NCBI GenBank assembly: GCA_047616325.1
Contig: JBLHGN010000237.1
Coordinates: forward strand, 1 to 5,725
DNA length: 5,725 nt
Direction of reading: 5' to 3'
Source: JBLHGN01 sp047616325
GTDB lineage: Bacteria; Pseudomonadota; Gammaproteobacteria; Pseudomonadales; Cellvibrionaceae
Under the pieces are notes generated by a model that did not search any database, was not told the origin of the DNA, and saw only the letters and a list, made by a program, of their open reading frames with translations. Within the stretch, counting starts at the first letter, position 1. The number at the start of each line of letters is the position of its first letter. Shown here in pieces: positions 1-5,580 of this stretch. The translations under genes and the position numbers were made by a program.

Positions 1-932
1 TCGAGACAATGCGGGCGAACTATCCGACGATTAAGATAGATACCGACGCCAGCGTTAGCACGCCGAAACTGCTGGAAAAAGTGCGCGACCAGCAAGTGCA
101 ATGCACCATTAGTGATTCAAGTATTTTTAGCATTAATCGCCGCTATTATCCTGAAATTGCCAAGCGTTACACCCTGCAAGAGGGCGCTCAATTAGCGTGG
201 ATGTTTGAGCAAAATAATCCGGCGCTTAACCAAGTCATTAAAACCTGGTTTACAGCCTATCAAGCCAGCGGTAATTTTGAGCAAATGAACGAAAAATACT
301 TTGGCCATATAGAGGCATTTGACTATGTGGATATCCAAAAATTTAAACGCCGCATTAAGTCGCGACTTCCAAAATATAAGGCCATGTTTATCGAGGCCGC
401 GCAAAAATATGATATTCCCCCTGCATTGTTAGCGGCGCAGAGTTATCAGGAATCTCATTGGAATCCTCGCGCCAAGAGCCCGACCGGGGTGCGCGGTATA
501 ATGATGTTAACGTTGCCGGTAGCCAAGTCTCTGGGTGTTACCAGTCGTTTGAATGCCGAACAAAATATATTTGCCGGCGCAAAATACTTTGCACGAATGC
601 AAAACATGTTTGACGAAGAAGTGCTTGAGCCGGACCGTACCTGGATGGCTCTCGCCGCTTACAATGTGGGGCGCGGCCATTTTCGCGATGCACAAATGTT
701 GGCAAAAAAGCTCGGAAAAAGCCCGTACATTTGGACGGATATAAAAGAAGTATTACCGCTCTTGAGCGACAAAAAATATTATACAGATTTACGTTATGGT
801 TATGCGCGTGGCAACGAACCCGTTCAATACGTTACTCGTATACGCGATTACGACGATATCTTGGAACAGGAATTCACGCCTAATGATGTAGAGGCCCTGG
901 AGAGTAAGCCCGAAGAAATTACGCAACATTAG
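1..932 (+). CDS. mltF: Membrane-bound lytic murein transglycosylase F, 5'-truncated by the window edge
   Basis: MltF cleaves the MurNAc-GlcNAc bond of peptidoglycan, leaving 1,6-anhydro-MurNAc ends, and acts in the periplasm attached to the outer membrane. The reading frame is open to the first bases (GAG ACA precede the first ATG at 9), so that ATG is probably internal. The signal peptide and most of the N-terminal solute-binding-like domain (SBP_bac_3 type) lie outside. Numbering from the ATG at 9, residues 1 to about 110 look like the end of that domain, and about 120-270 form the SLT transglycosylase domain. The catalytic Glu is E148 in QSYQESHWNP, followed by the GVRGIMMLT loop and AAYNVGRGH (around 216-224), all hallmarks of family 1 SLT enzymes of the MltF branch. 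Full-length relatives are roughly 480-520 residues, so a little over half is present. A polar tail of about 20 residues follows the domain. No clear terminator is visible after the TAG stop. Confidence 0.93.
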   Translation, partial: ETMRANYPTIKIDTDASVSTPKLLEKVRDQQVQCTISDSSIFSINRRYYPEIAKRYTLQEGAQLAWMFEQNNPALNQVIKTWFTAYQASGNFEQMNEKYFGHIEAFDYVDIQKFKRRIKSRLPKYKAMFIEAAQKYDIPPALLAAQSYQESHWNPRAKSPTGVRGIMMLTLPVAKSLGVTSRLNAEQNIFAGAKYFARMQNMFDEEVLEPDRTWMALAAYNVGRGHFRDAQMLAKKLGKSPYIWTDIKEVLPLLSDKKYYTDLRYGYARGNEPVQYVTRIRDYDDILEQEFTPNDVEALESKPEEITQH

Positions 933-1304
933 ACGTTCGCACTATTAATAATGCAGGACTTAAAAGAAACTTTGCAGTCCACTAGCTATCATTCCTTTGA
1001 CCCCCCATAACCGCAGCCGCAAATGACTTTATTTTATGTTCTACCAAAACTCGTCGATCAATGTGGGCCGTTATAGAGGCTAAAGATTTGATGCGTTTAG
1101 GGCTTAAAACCGAGACGCATGTTTATCGTATATTTCTGTCGGCATGGTTTCTCGCTCTTCTTGTTTTTCTGGTTCCTCTTGTTTTAATAAATAGTACTGA
1201 AGAACGGGTACGATTAAGTTAAGGTAGGCCTGTTACGGTTTGAATGCCGTCAATCGTTTACTTGGGTGCAATAACATAAAACCATGAAAAAGAGAGACTA
1301 GAGA
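933..1304. other. Intergenic region between mltF and asnS
   Basis: This stretch of 372 bases separates mltF from asnS. It holds one credible short ORF (1061-1222, listed separately). I see no tRNA, no convincing rho-independent terminator and no good sigma-70 promoter. A short GGACT/AGTCC pair at 956-980 has a 15-base loop and no T-run, so it is not called. The asnS promoter must lie here or inside the small ORF, but no -35/-10 pair is good enough to mark. A five-codon ATG-to-stop frame at 1284-1301, just ahead of asnS, is too short to interpret. Confidence 0.6.
1061..1222 (+). CDS. Possible small single-pass membrane protein, 53 aa or shorter
   Basis: I do not recognise this ORF. From the ATG at 1061 it encodes 53 residues: a charged N-terminal part, then one long hydrophobic run at about residues 24-43 (IFLSAWFLALLVFLVPLVLI), then a short charged tail ending VRLS. 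Lys and Arg before the hydrophobic segment would favour an N-in, C-out inner-membrane topology. The start is uncertain. The ATG at 1061 has no Shine-Dalgarno sequence. AGAGG at 1075-1079 lies 8 bases before a TTG at 1088 and 11 before an ATG at 1091, so a 43- or 44-residue product may be the true one. It stands alone between mltF and asnS. It could be a real small membrane protein, a gene remnant, or a chance ORF. The clean charge-hydrophobic-charge layout is the only support, since no homology can be judged by eye. Confidence 0.35.
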   Translation: MWAVIEAKDLMRLGLKTETHVYRIFLSAWFLALLVFLVPLVLINSTEERVRLS

Positions 1305-2702
1305 ATGAAACATTATTCCATCGCCGACATATTGCAATCCAAGGTGGCAATTGGCGACAAGGTAACCGTTAAAGGCTGGGTGAGAACCCGTCGAACGTCC
1401 AAAGCAGGCATTTCATTTGTCGCCGTGCACGACGGCTCATGTTTTGACGCCATTCAGCTAGTAGTGCCAGAAACAACATCGAACTACGAAAGTGAAATCA
1501 CCCGCTTGGGGGCAGGCTGCTCTATTATCGCAATGGGGGTGCTTGTGGCGTCCGAAGGGCAGGGTCAGGCCGTGGAGATTCAAGCCTCATCTATTGAAGT
1601 GGTCGGTTGGGTCGACGATCCGGAGACGTATCCCATCGCGAAAAAACGCCATACCTTTGAGTATTTGCGCACGCAAGCGCACCTGCGCCCACGCACCAAC
1701 GCGATTGGCGCGGTCACTCGATTGCGCAATACGTTAAGCAATACAATACACAATTATTTTAACGATAATGGTTTTCATTGGGTGAACACGCCGATCATTA
1801 CCGCCAGCGATTGCGAGGGCGCGGGGGAGCTGTTTAGAGTTTCCACATTGGACTTTGCCAATTTGCCTCGCGACGACAAAGGTAAGGTTGATTTCCAGAA
1901 GGATTTTTTTGAAGCAGAAAGCTTTCTCACTGTATCTGGCCAGTTAAATGTGGAGGCCTACTGTTTGGCTATGTCCAAGGTCTATACCTTTGGCCCTACC
2001 TTTCGCGCCGAGAATTCCAACACCGGCCGACATCTCGCAGAATTCTGGATGATCGAACCCGAAATTGCTTTTGCGAACCTTGAAGACGATGCCGCCTTGG
2101 CGGAAGACTTTTTAAAGCATTGCATCAAACAAATATTGGAAAAACGCGCCGACGATATGGCGTTTTTCGAGCAACGCATCGATAAAGATGTAATCACTCG
2201 TTTAAGCGCCGTAGTGGATTCTAAATTTGTTCATATGGATTACACCGACGCCATTGACATACTGCAAAAGAGCGGTCAAAAATTCCAATATCCGGTTACG
2301 TGGGGCATCGATCTCGCCTCCGAACACGAACGCTTTCTCGCCGAGCAACACGTTAAGGGCCCCGTGATTCTTAAAAACTACCCCAAAGACATCAAAGCTT
2401 TTTACATGCGTTTAAACGATGACGAAAAAACCGTAGCGGCGATGGACATACTCATGCCCGGTATTGGAGAGATTATTGGCGGCAGTCAACGTGAAGAGCG
2501 GCTCGACGTGCTCGATACGCGCTTCCCCGACCAAGAAACCGCCGATCATTTGTGGTGGTATAGGGACCTGCGCCGATACGGCACAGTGCCTCATGCTGGC
2601 TTTGGTCTGGGATTTGAGCGTTTGATAAATTACATCAGCGGTATGGACAATATCCGTGAAGCAATACCCTTTCCGCGTACGCCCGGTGCTGCCGATTTTT
2701 AG
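1305..2702 (+). CDS. asnS: Asparaginyl-tRNA synthetase (AsnRS)
   Basis: This cytoplasmic class IIb aminoacyl-tRNA synthetase charges tRNA-Asn with asparagine using ATP. At 465 residues it is essentially the length of the E. coli enzyme (466) and collinear with it. Residues about 17-105 form the OB-fold anticodon-binding domain, with VKGWVRTRRTSKAGISF near its start. The catalytic domain follows from about 120, after HLRPRTN. Motif 2 is visible as FRAENSN (233-239) followed by RHLAEFWM, with the ATP-binding Arg at 234 and Glu at 236. Motif 3 is GFGLGFERL (432-440), with Arg 439. SGQLN and GEIIGGSQREERLD are further landmarks of this family. The start is supported by AGAGAG at 1291-1296, 8 bases upstream. 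The redoxin gene begins 36 bases after the stop, so the two are probably co-transcribed. No frameshift or missing key residue is seen. Confidence 0.98.
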   Translation: MKHYSIADILQSKVAIGDKVTVKGWVRTRRTSKAGISFVAVHDGSCFDAIQLVVPETTSNYESEITRLGAGCSIIAMGVLVASEGQGQAVEIQASSIEVVGWVDDPETYPIAKKRHTFEYLRTQAHLRPRTNAIGAVTRLRNTLSNTIHNYFNDNGFHWVNTPIITASDCEGAGELFRVSTLDFANLPRDDKGKVDFQKDFFEAESFLTVSGQLNVEAYCLAMSKVYTFGPTFRAENSNTGRHLAEFWMIEPEIAFANLEDDAALAEDFLKHCIKQILEKRADDMAFFEQRIDKDVITRLSAVVDSKFVHMDYTDAIDILQKSGQKFQYPVTWGIDLASEHERFLAEQHVKGPVILKNYPKDIKAFYMRLNDDEKTVAAMDILMPGIGEIIGGSQREERLDVLDTRFPDQETADHLWWYRDLRRYGTVPHAGFGLGFERLINYISGMDNIREAIPFPRTPGAADF

Positions 2703-2738
2703 AGTAAAAGTGTAAACGCACCAATAAGGTAAAAAATT

Positions 2739-3296
2739 ATGTCGCTAACGCCTTCGAATATGTTCCCTTTGCAAACAAAGGCCCCCAGTTTTTCACTGCT
2801 CGAACCTCTCACGGGTAAAAAACAGAACCTGCAAGACTGCAGTGGAGCACGCGGCACCGTTGTGATATTTATGTGCAATCATTGCCCTTTTGTGATTCAC
2901 GTGCTCGACGGAATTGTCGAAATGGCCAATGATTATCTGGCCCAAGGCATTGGCTTTGTTGCAATTAATAGTAACGATGTACGCTCTTATCCCGCCGATG
3001 CGCCAGATAAAATGGTGAGTTTGGTTAAATCTAGAGGCTTGCCGTTCCCCTACCTCTACGATGAGAGTCAAGTAGTCGCAAAAGCGTATGAGGCGGCCTG
3101 TACGCCCGATTTTTATTTATTTGATTCGGGTTCTCTATGCGTTTATCGCGGTCAAATGGATGGCGCTAGGCCTGGCAATAACGATCCGGTTACGGGGAGG
3201 GATCTTCGGGCCGCGATGGATGCGCTATTGAGCGGTTCAACGATTTCAGCAGAGCAATATCCAAGTATCGGCTGCAATATTAAATGGAAGCGTTGA
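2739..3296 (+). CDS. Thioredoxin-fold redoxin, peroxiredoxin-like (AhpC/TSA superfamily)
   Basis: This is a soluble thioredoxin-fold protein of 185 residues with no signal peptide, so probably cytoplasmic. It opens with the redoxin-type strand KAPSFSLLEPLTGK, followed by the core strand TVVIFMCNHCPFV, where C46-N-H-C49 occupies the position of the thioredoxin CxxC active site. C121-T-P-D carries the cis-proline loop facing that site. A fourth conserved-looking Cys, C180, sits in the terminal PSIGCNIKWK. CNHCPF and the GCxIKW ending are characteristic of a widespread but poorly characterised peroxiredoxin-like group; its substrate is not known to me. It probably reduces peroxides or protein thiols, which is inference from the fold. 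TAAGG at 2725-2729 lies 9 bases before the chosen ATG; an internal ATG at 2760 has nothing comparable. The short gap after asnS suggests shared transcription rather than a functional link. Confidence 0.85.
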   Translation: MSLTPSNMFPLQTKAPSFSLLEPLTGKKQNLQDCSGARGTVVIFMCNHCPFVIHVLDGIVEMANDYLAQGIGFVAINSNDVRSYPADAPDKMVSLVKSRGLPFPYLYDESQVVAKAYEAACTPDFYLFDSGSLCVYRGQMDGARPGNNDPVTGRDLRAAMDALLSGSTISAEQYPSIGCNIKWKR

Positions 3297-3351
3297 TAGC
3301 CGAGCCATTTATGGACGGGCACTAGCTGGCTGCAGTACGCCTTTCCATTTT

Positions 3352-3382
3352 TTGTTGCGGTGAGAATGCAACGGTGATTTTT
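3352..3382 (+). terminator. Weak candidate rho-independent terminator after the asnS-redoxin unit
   Basis: GTTGC at 3354-3358 pairs with GCAAC at 3368-3372. The stem can be lengthened by G-U pairs on both sides, and the loop is about 7-9 bases. A run of five T residues follows at 3378-3382, three bases after the stem. The stem is short and the T-run is offset, so this is only a plausible end for transcription of the upstream genes. Confidence 0.4.
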
Positions 3383-3453
3383 AGGCAGAGATGCGAGCGC
3401 AAATACCAAGGGGAAAAATTACGCCTCACAATGTATAGCGATGTAATCCTGTC

Positions 3454-3518
3454 GTTCCCTGTTTCCCTGTTTCCCTGTTTCCCGTCCCCCGTCCCCCGTC
3501 CCCTGTCCCCTGTCCCCT
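3454..3518. repeat. Pyrimidine-rich tandem 7/8-mer array, (GTYYCCY)n
   Basis: Nine contiguous units can be read: GTTCCCT, GTTTCCCT twice, GTTTCCC, GTCCCCC twice, then GTCCCCT three times. Units drift from an octamer with three T to a C-rich heptamer, and sub-types are clustered, as expected from slippage or local duplication. One strand is almost purely pyrimidine apart from the G that starts each unit. The array resembles the short tandem heptamer repeats known best from filamentous cyanobacteria, but sharing a period is not evidence of common origin. A frame reads through it without stops, giving a low-complexity Pro/Val/Ser/Phe product that looks like an artefact of the repeat. Confidence 0.9.
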
Positions 3519-3680
3519 GTTTTGTGAGTTCCCTTCTGTTAAATCCAAAAAAGTATTATATGCAATATAATTTGAGCTATATATCGTATAAATACACATA
3601 ATAAAATATCTATTCGCATTAAAGGTATGCTATAAGATACAAATGTGTGTAAAAAATCTAAATAATGTCATTATAAGCAA
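3519..3680. other. AT-rich non-coding region upstream of the hipBST-like operon
   Basis: After the heptamer array the base composition changes abruptly to strongly AT-rich DNA, unlike the balanced composition of asnS and the redoxin gene. I see no ORF worth calling. It contains several short inverted repeats: the 7-bp repeat at 3555-3571 (separate entry) and GTAT-N8-ATAC at 3625-3640. The second has the arm spacing of the E. coli HipB operator (TATCC-N8-GGATA) but not its sequence. The composition fits a regulatory or laterally acquired flank for the downstream cassette. Confidence 0.6.
3555..3571. repeat. Perfect inverted repeat, 7-bp arms with 3-base spacer
   Basis: ATTATAT at 3555-3561 and ATATAAT at 3565-3571 are exact reverse complements separated by GCA. 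It lies about 175 bases ahead of the HipB-like gene. It could be a distal operator for that Xre-type regulator, but in DNA this rich in A and T such palindromes also arise by chance. Confidence 0.4.
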
Positions 3681-3709
3681 TTGTTACTATTTTATATTTA
3701 AAATAAGAT
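3681..3709 (+). promoter_or_regulatory. Candidate sigma-70 promoter of the hipBST-like operon with an inverted repeat in its spacer
   Basis: TTGTTA at 3681-3686 (4 of 6 to the -35 consensus) and TAAGAT at 3704-3709 (4 of 6 to the -10) are separated by exactly 17 bases. This puts transcription start near 3716 and leaves a leader of about 30 bases before the ATG at 3747. The spacer is nearly filled by a perfect inverted repeat, TATTTTA (3688-3694), TATT, TAAAATA (3699-3705). A repressor bound there would block RNA polymerase, which fits autorepression by the HipB-like protein. The promoter is inferred from sequence only. Confidence 0.4.
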
Positions 3710-3746
3710 ACATTAATTATGATAAACATAGAATGTGTATAGAATA

Positions 3747-4073
3747 ATGGATAAATTTACGCCAGTTAGTTCTGGTGCTCTAGACAGTGTAGATCTTGAT
3801 GCTTTGCTAGGTGAGGTGCGTAAACGCATGGCCAGGGCACAAAAAGAAGCGGCAATGGCCGCGCAGTCGGCATCCTTTGCTCCCATTGAAGATGCCGGGC
3901 AGAGAATACGTGCAGAACGAAAGAAGCAGGGCTTAACATTGAACGATCTTTGTGAGCTTTCGGGTATAGCGTATGCAACGCTGAACAAAATTGAGCGAGG
4001 AAACGCCCGCGCCAGATTGGATAGCGTAGGAAATGTAGCGCGCGCACTCGGCATGAAGTTGTGGATAGGTTAA
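3747..4073 (+). CDS. hipB: HipB-like Xre-family DNA-binding protein of a tripartite HipBST-type toxin-antitoxin system
   Basis: This predicted operon repressor and complex partner has 108 residues from the ATG at 3747. Residues about 51-106 form a Cro/C1-type helix-turn-helix: GQRIRAERKKQGLTLNDLCE, then LSGIAYATLNKIERG as the turn and recognition helix, and ARALGMKLWIG as the end. The HTH closely resembles that of HipB proteins. The first 50 residues are an extra N-terminal segment: a charged, probably helical stretch (VRKRMARAQKEAAMAAQ, about 24-40) and a flexible linker. E. coli HipB has little ahead of its HTH. The start is uncertain: a GTG at 3735 in frame would add four residues, and neither start has a good Shine-Dalgarno. 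The stop overlaps the next start as TAATG, so translation is probably coupled. In known HipBST systems HipB represses the operon while HipS is the antitoxin. Confidence 0.85.
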   Translation: MDKFTPVSSGALDSVDLDALLGEVRKRMARAQKEAAMAAQSASFAPIEDAGQRIRAERKKQGLTLNDLCELSGIAYATLNKIERGNARARLDSVGNVARALGMKLWIG

Positions 4074-4402
4074 TGGATGCAACATCGGGGCGAGTAGCAC
4101 AGGTTTTCTATAATGGGCGCTTGGCAGGCGCGCTAAGCGAAACCCCCGAAGGCTTTCTGTTTGCTTATCACGCGGACTATCTTGCTGGCGGCACACCCAT
4201 CAGTTTCACCTTTCCGCTGCAAGACGCCCCATTCCAGAGCAGGTGTCTGCCTGGTTTTTTTGAAAACCTGGTGTCTGAAGGGTGGTTGCGAAAATTACAA
4301 TCACGGGAGCAAAAAATCGACGAAAACGACAGGTTCGGTTTACTGTTGATAAACGGTCTCGACCTAATAGGTGCGGTCACCATTACCCCCTTGAAGGCGT
4401 AA
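4073..4402 (+). CDS. hipS: HipS-like antitoxin, stand-alone HipA N-subdomain 1
   Basis: This 109-residue protein corresponds to the N-terminal subdomain 1 of HipA only. VAQVFYNGRLAGALSE, FAYHADYL, PISFTFPLQ, PGFFENLVSEGWLRK and a closing LIGAVTITPL follow the HipA order (VGEL, F-Y-WL, LSLSLPL, FFDNLLPDS, VGAVTL). No kinase domain is attached. In the HipBST system of E. coli O127:H6 the equivalent protein, HipS, is the antitoxin and inserts a conserved Trp into the kinase active site. The Trp at 71, in EGW where HipA has PDS, is the natural candidate. The ATG at 4073 overlaps the hipB stop by one base, so coupled translation is likely. An in-frame GTG at 4061 would add four residues and extend into hipB. 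The neighbour hipT is in the same frame but is separated by four in-frame stops, so this is not a simple one-mutation split of hipA. Confidence 0.85.
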   Translation: MDATSGRVAQVFYNGRLAGALSETPEGFLFAYHADYLAGGTPISFTFPLQDAPFQSRCLPGFFENLVSEGWLRKLQSREQKIDENDRFGLLLINGLDLIGAVTITPLKA

Positions 4403-4436
4403 TCTTTCTCTTTAAGAAAATGAGTGCCATCGCTAA

Positions 4437-4468
4437 TTTATTTATTCATTCATTCATTTATTTATTCA
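4437..4468. repeat. Tetranucleotide tandem repeat (TTYA)8 between hipS and hipT
   Basis: Eight contiguous units are present: TTTA twice, TTCA three times, TTTA twice, TTCA once, followed by TTTT. They fill the middle of the 93-base gap between the hipS stop and the hipT start. Short tandem repeats of this kind can change copy number by strand slippage. A 28-codon frame from the ATG at 4420 reads through the repeat and ends at 4506, overlapping the hipT start by 11 bases, so copy number changes where that frame ends (see findings). Confidence 0.9.
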
Positions 4469-4495
4469 TTTTAACAGCACCAAAGTTAACTAAAA

Positions 4496-5509
4496 ATGAC
4501 CACTGAATACTGCAACATCAGCCTAAAAAAACTCACTGGAAAGCAAAGTAAAGCGGGTTATCATAACGGCGAATTTAAGATGCTATTTGGCAGTGCCAAG
4601 GTCAACCCTTGCCTTCCCTTTTCGCGCGCTGAATTTTTTCAGAACAGCAAACAACACATTCTAGGTATGTCTATATCCGGCGTTCAGCAAAAGCTATCGC
4701 TTAAAGAAAATGAAAAGCATGAGTTAGTGGCAACGGCCCAAGGGGGTGAATACATACTAAAACTCAGCCCCGAAGCCTATCCCAACGCGGCTGAAAACGA
4801 ACATGCTGCCATGCAAGTTAGTAGACTTATGGGTATTGATACCGCCCAGTGTGGACTGGTGACTTTCGAGGGTGGTGAACGGGTCTGCATCGTTAAGCGA
4901 TTTGATCGTCAAAGCAATGGCGACAAGTTACATCAAGAAGATCTTATGCAGTGCGCCGATCTTCCCAGCGAGCGTAAATACGACCTTACCTATGAAGAAG
5001 CCGGCAAGCTGGTTAATGACGTAACTAAGGGTAAGCAAGTTGCTGTATTAGACTTCGTTCGGCGAGTGATACTGGCTTACGTCATAGGAAATAATGACCT
5101 GCACTTGAAGAATATAAGCGTGCAGCGTTTGCCTGATAACAGCAGCCATTATTACGATAAGTTAACGCCAAACTACGATTGCTTGTTTTGCGATGCTTTT
5201 AAACGAGACGAAGAAGGTTTGGGCTATCTAGCGCTGGGGCTACTTAATGACCTTGGCGATGGTGAATATTTTACCGATATGTACAATCACTATGGGTATT
5301 ATACGGGATACGACTTCCTTGAATTGGGGCGTCGGCTTGACCTGCAGGAAAGACCCATTCGAACCTTTATTATTAAACTGCTAGCTAACAAGAAGAAAAT
5401 TATCGACGTAATTCTTCACAGCTATATGCCTAATGATATGAAAGATAGGGCCACTAAACTAGTAGAGGCCCGCATCCAAGCAATGCAGATAATGGAAAGT
5501 AATCTATAG
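4496..5509 (+). CDS. hipT: HipT-like serine/threonine kinase toxin (HipA family, lacking N-subdomain 1)
   Basis: This predicted protein kinase toxin has 337 residues, about the length of HipT from E. coli O127:H6 and much shorter than HipA (440), because N-subdomain 1 is on the separate hipS gene. The Gly-rich loop is GMSISGVQQKLSL with serines 59 and 61, matching the SIS autophosphorylation pair of HipT rather than the single-serine SVAGAQEK of HipA. YILKL (K89) gives the ATP-binding lysine, and AENEHAAMQVSRLMGI (99-114) the following helix. VKRFDR (133-138) and HQEDLMQ (146-152) match HipA landmarks. The catalytic loop is NNDLHLKN with D201 and N206; the metal-binding Asp is D228 in LTPNYDCL. 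All residues needed for activity appear present. O127 HipT phosphorylates tryptophanyl-tRNA synthetase; the target here is unknown. No Shine-Dalgarno precedes the ATG, and an in-frame TAA at 4487 excludes a longer N-terminus. Confidence 0.9.
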   Translation: MTTEYCNISLKKLTGKQSKAGYHNGEFKMLFGSAKVNPCLPFSRAEFFQNSKQHILGMSISGVQQKLSLKENEKHELVATAQGGEYILKLSPEAYPNAAENEHAAMQVSRLMGIDTAQCGLVTFEGGERVCIVKRFDRQSNGDKLHQEDLMQCADLPSERKYDLTYEEAGKLVNDVTKGKQVAVLDFVRRVILAYVIGNNDLHLKNISVQRLPDNSSHYYDKLTPNYDCLFCDAFKRDEEGLGYLALGLLNDLGDGEYFTDMYNHYGYYTGYDFLELGRRLDLQERPIRTFIIKLLANKKKIIDVILHSYMPNDMKDRATKLVEARIQAMQIMESNL

Positions 5510-5580
5510 GCAAGTCACCACGGCTCATGTTCAATCTAGAAAGCGTAGTTGGATCACGAAAGCATACCTAGGCTTTTGAT

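Noticed and set aside
1284..1301. Five-codon ATG-to-stop frame immediately before asnS as a leader peptide
   Set aside because: It has no Asn codons and no attenuator-like hairpins, and it overlaps the asnS ribosome site; most likely chance.
3454..3518. CRISPR array
   Set aside because: The units are 7-8 bases with no spacers, so it is a simple tandem repeat.
3374..3601. A 75-residue + strand ORF crossing the heptamer array
   Set aside because: Its middle is the translated repeat (Pro/Val/Ser/Phe low complexity), it starts without a ribosome site, and it ends in the AT-rich leader; the absence of stops follows from the repeat composition.
3713..4054. A 113-residue minus-strand ORF opposite hipB
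   Set aside because: It is a shadow of the well-supported helix-turn-helix gene, with Ser/Ala/Arg-rich composition typical of an antisense frame.
4282..4506. A 74-residue + strand ORF overlapping the end of hipS and the start of hipT
   Set aside because: Its first half lies in an alternative frame of hipS with no recognisable motif; only the portion after the ATG at 4420 is kept as a regulatory idea.
4073..5509. hipS plus hipT as one hipA gene broken by a frameshift or nonsense mutation
   Set aside because: They share a frame, but four in-frame stops and a 93-base repeat-rich spacer separate them; hipT has its own start and the split falls at the known HipS/HipT boundary, so two separate genes are favoured.
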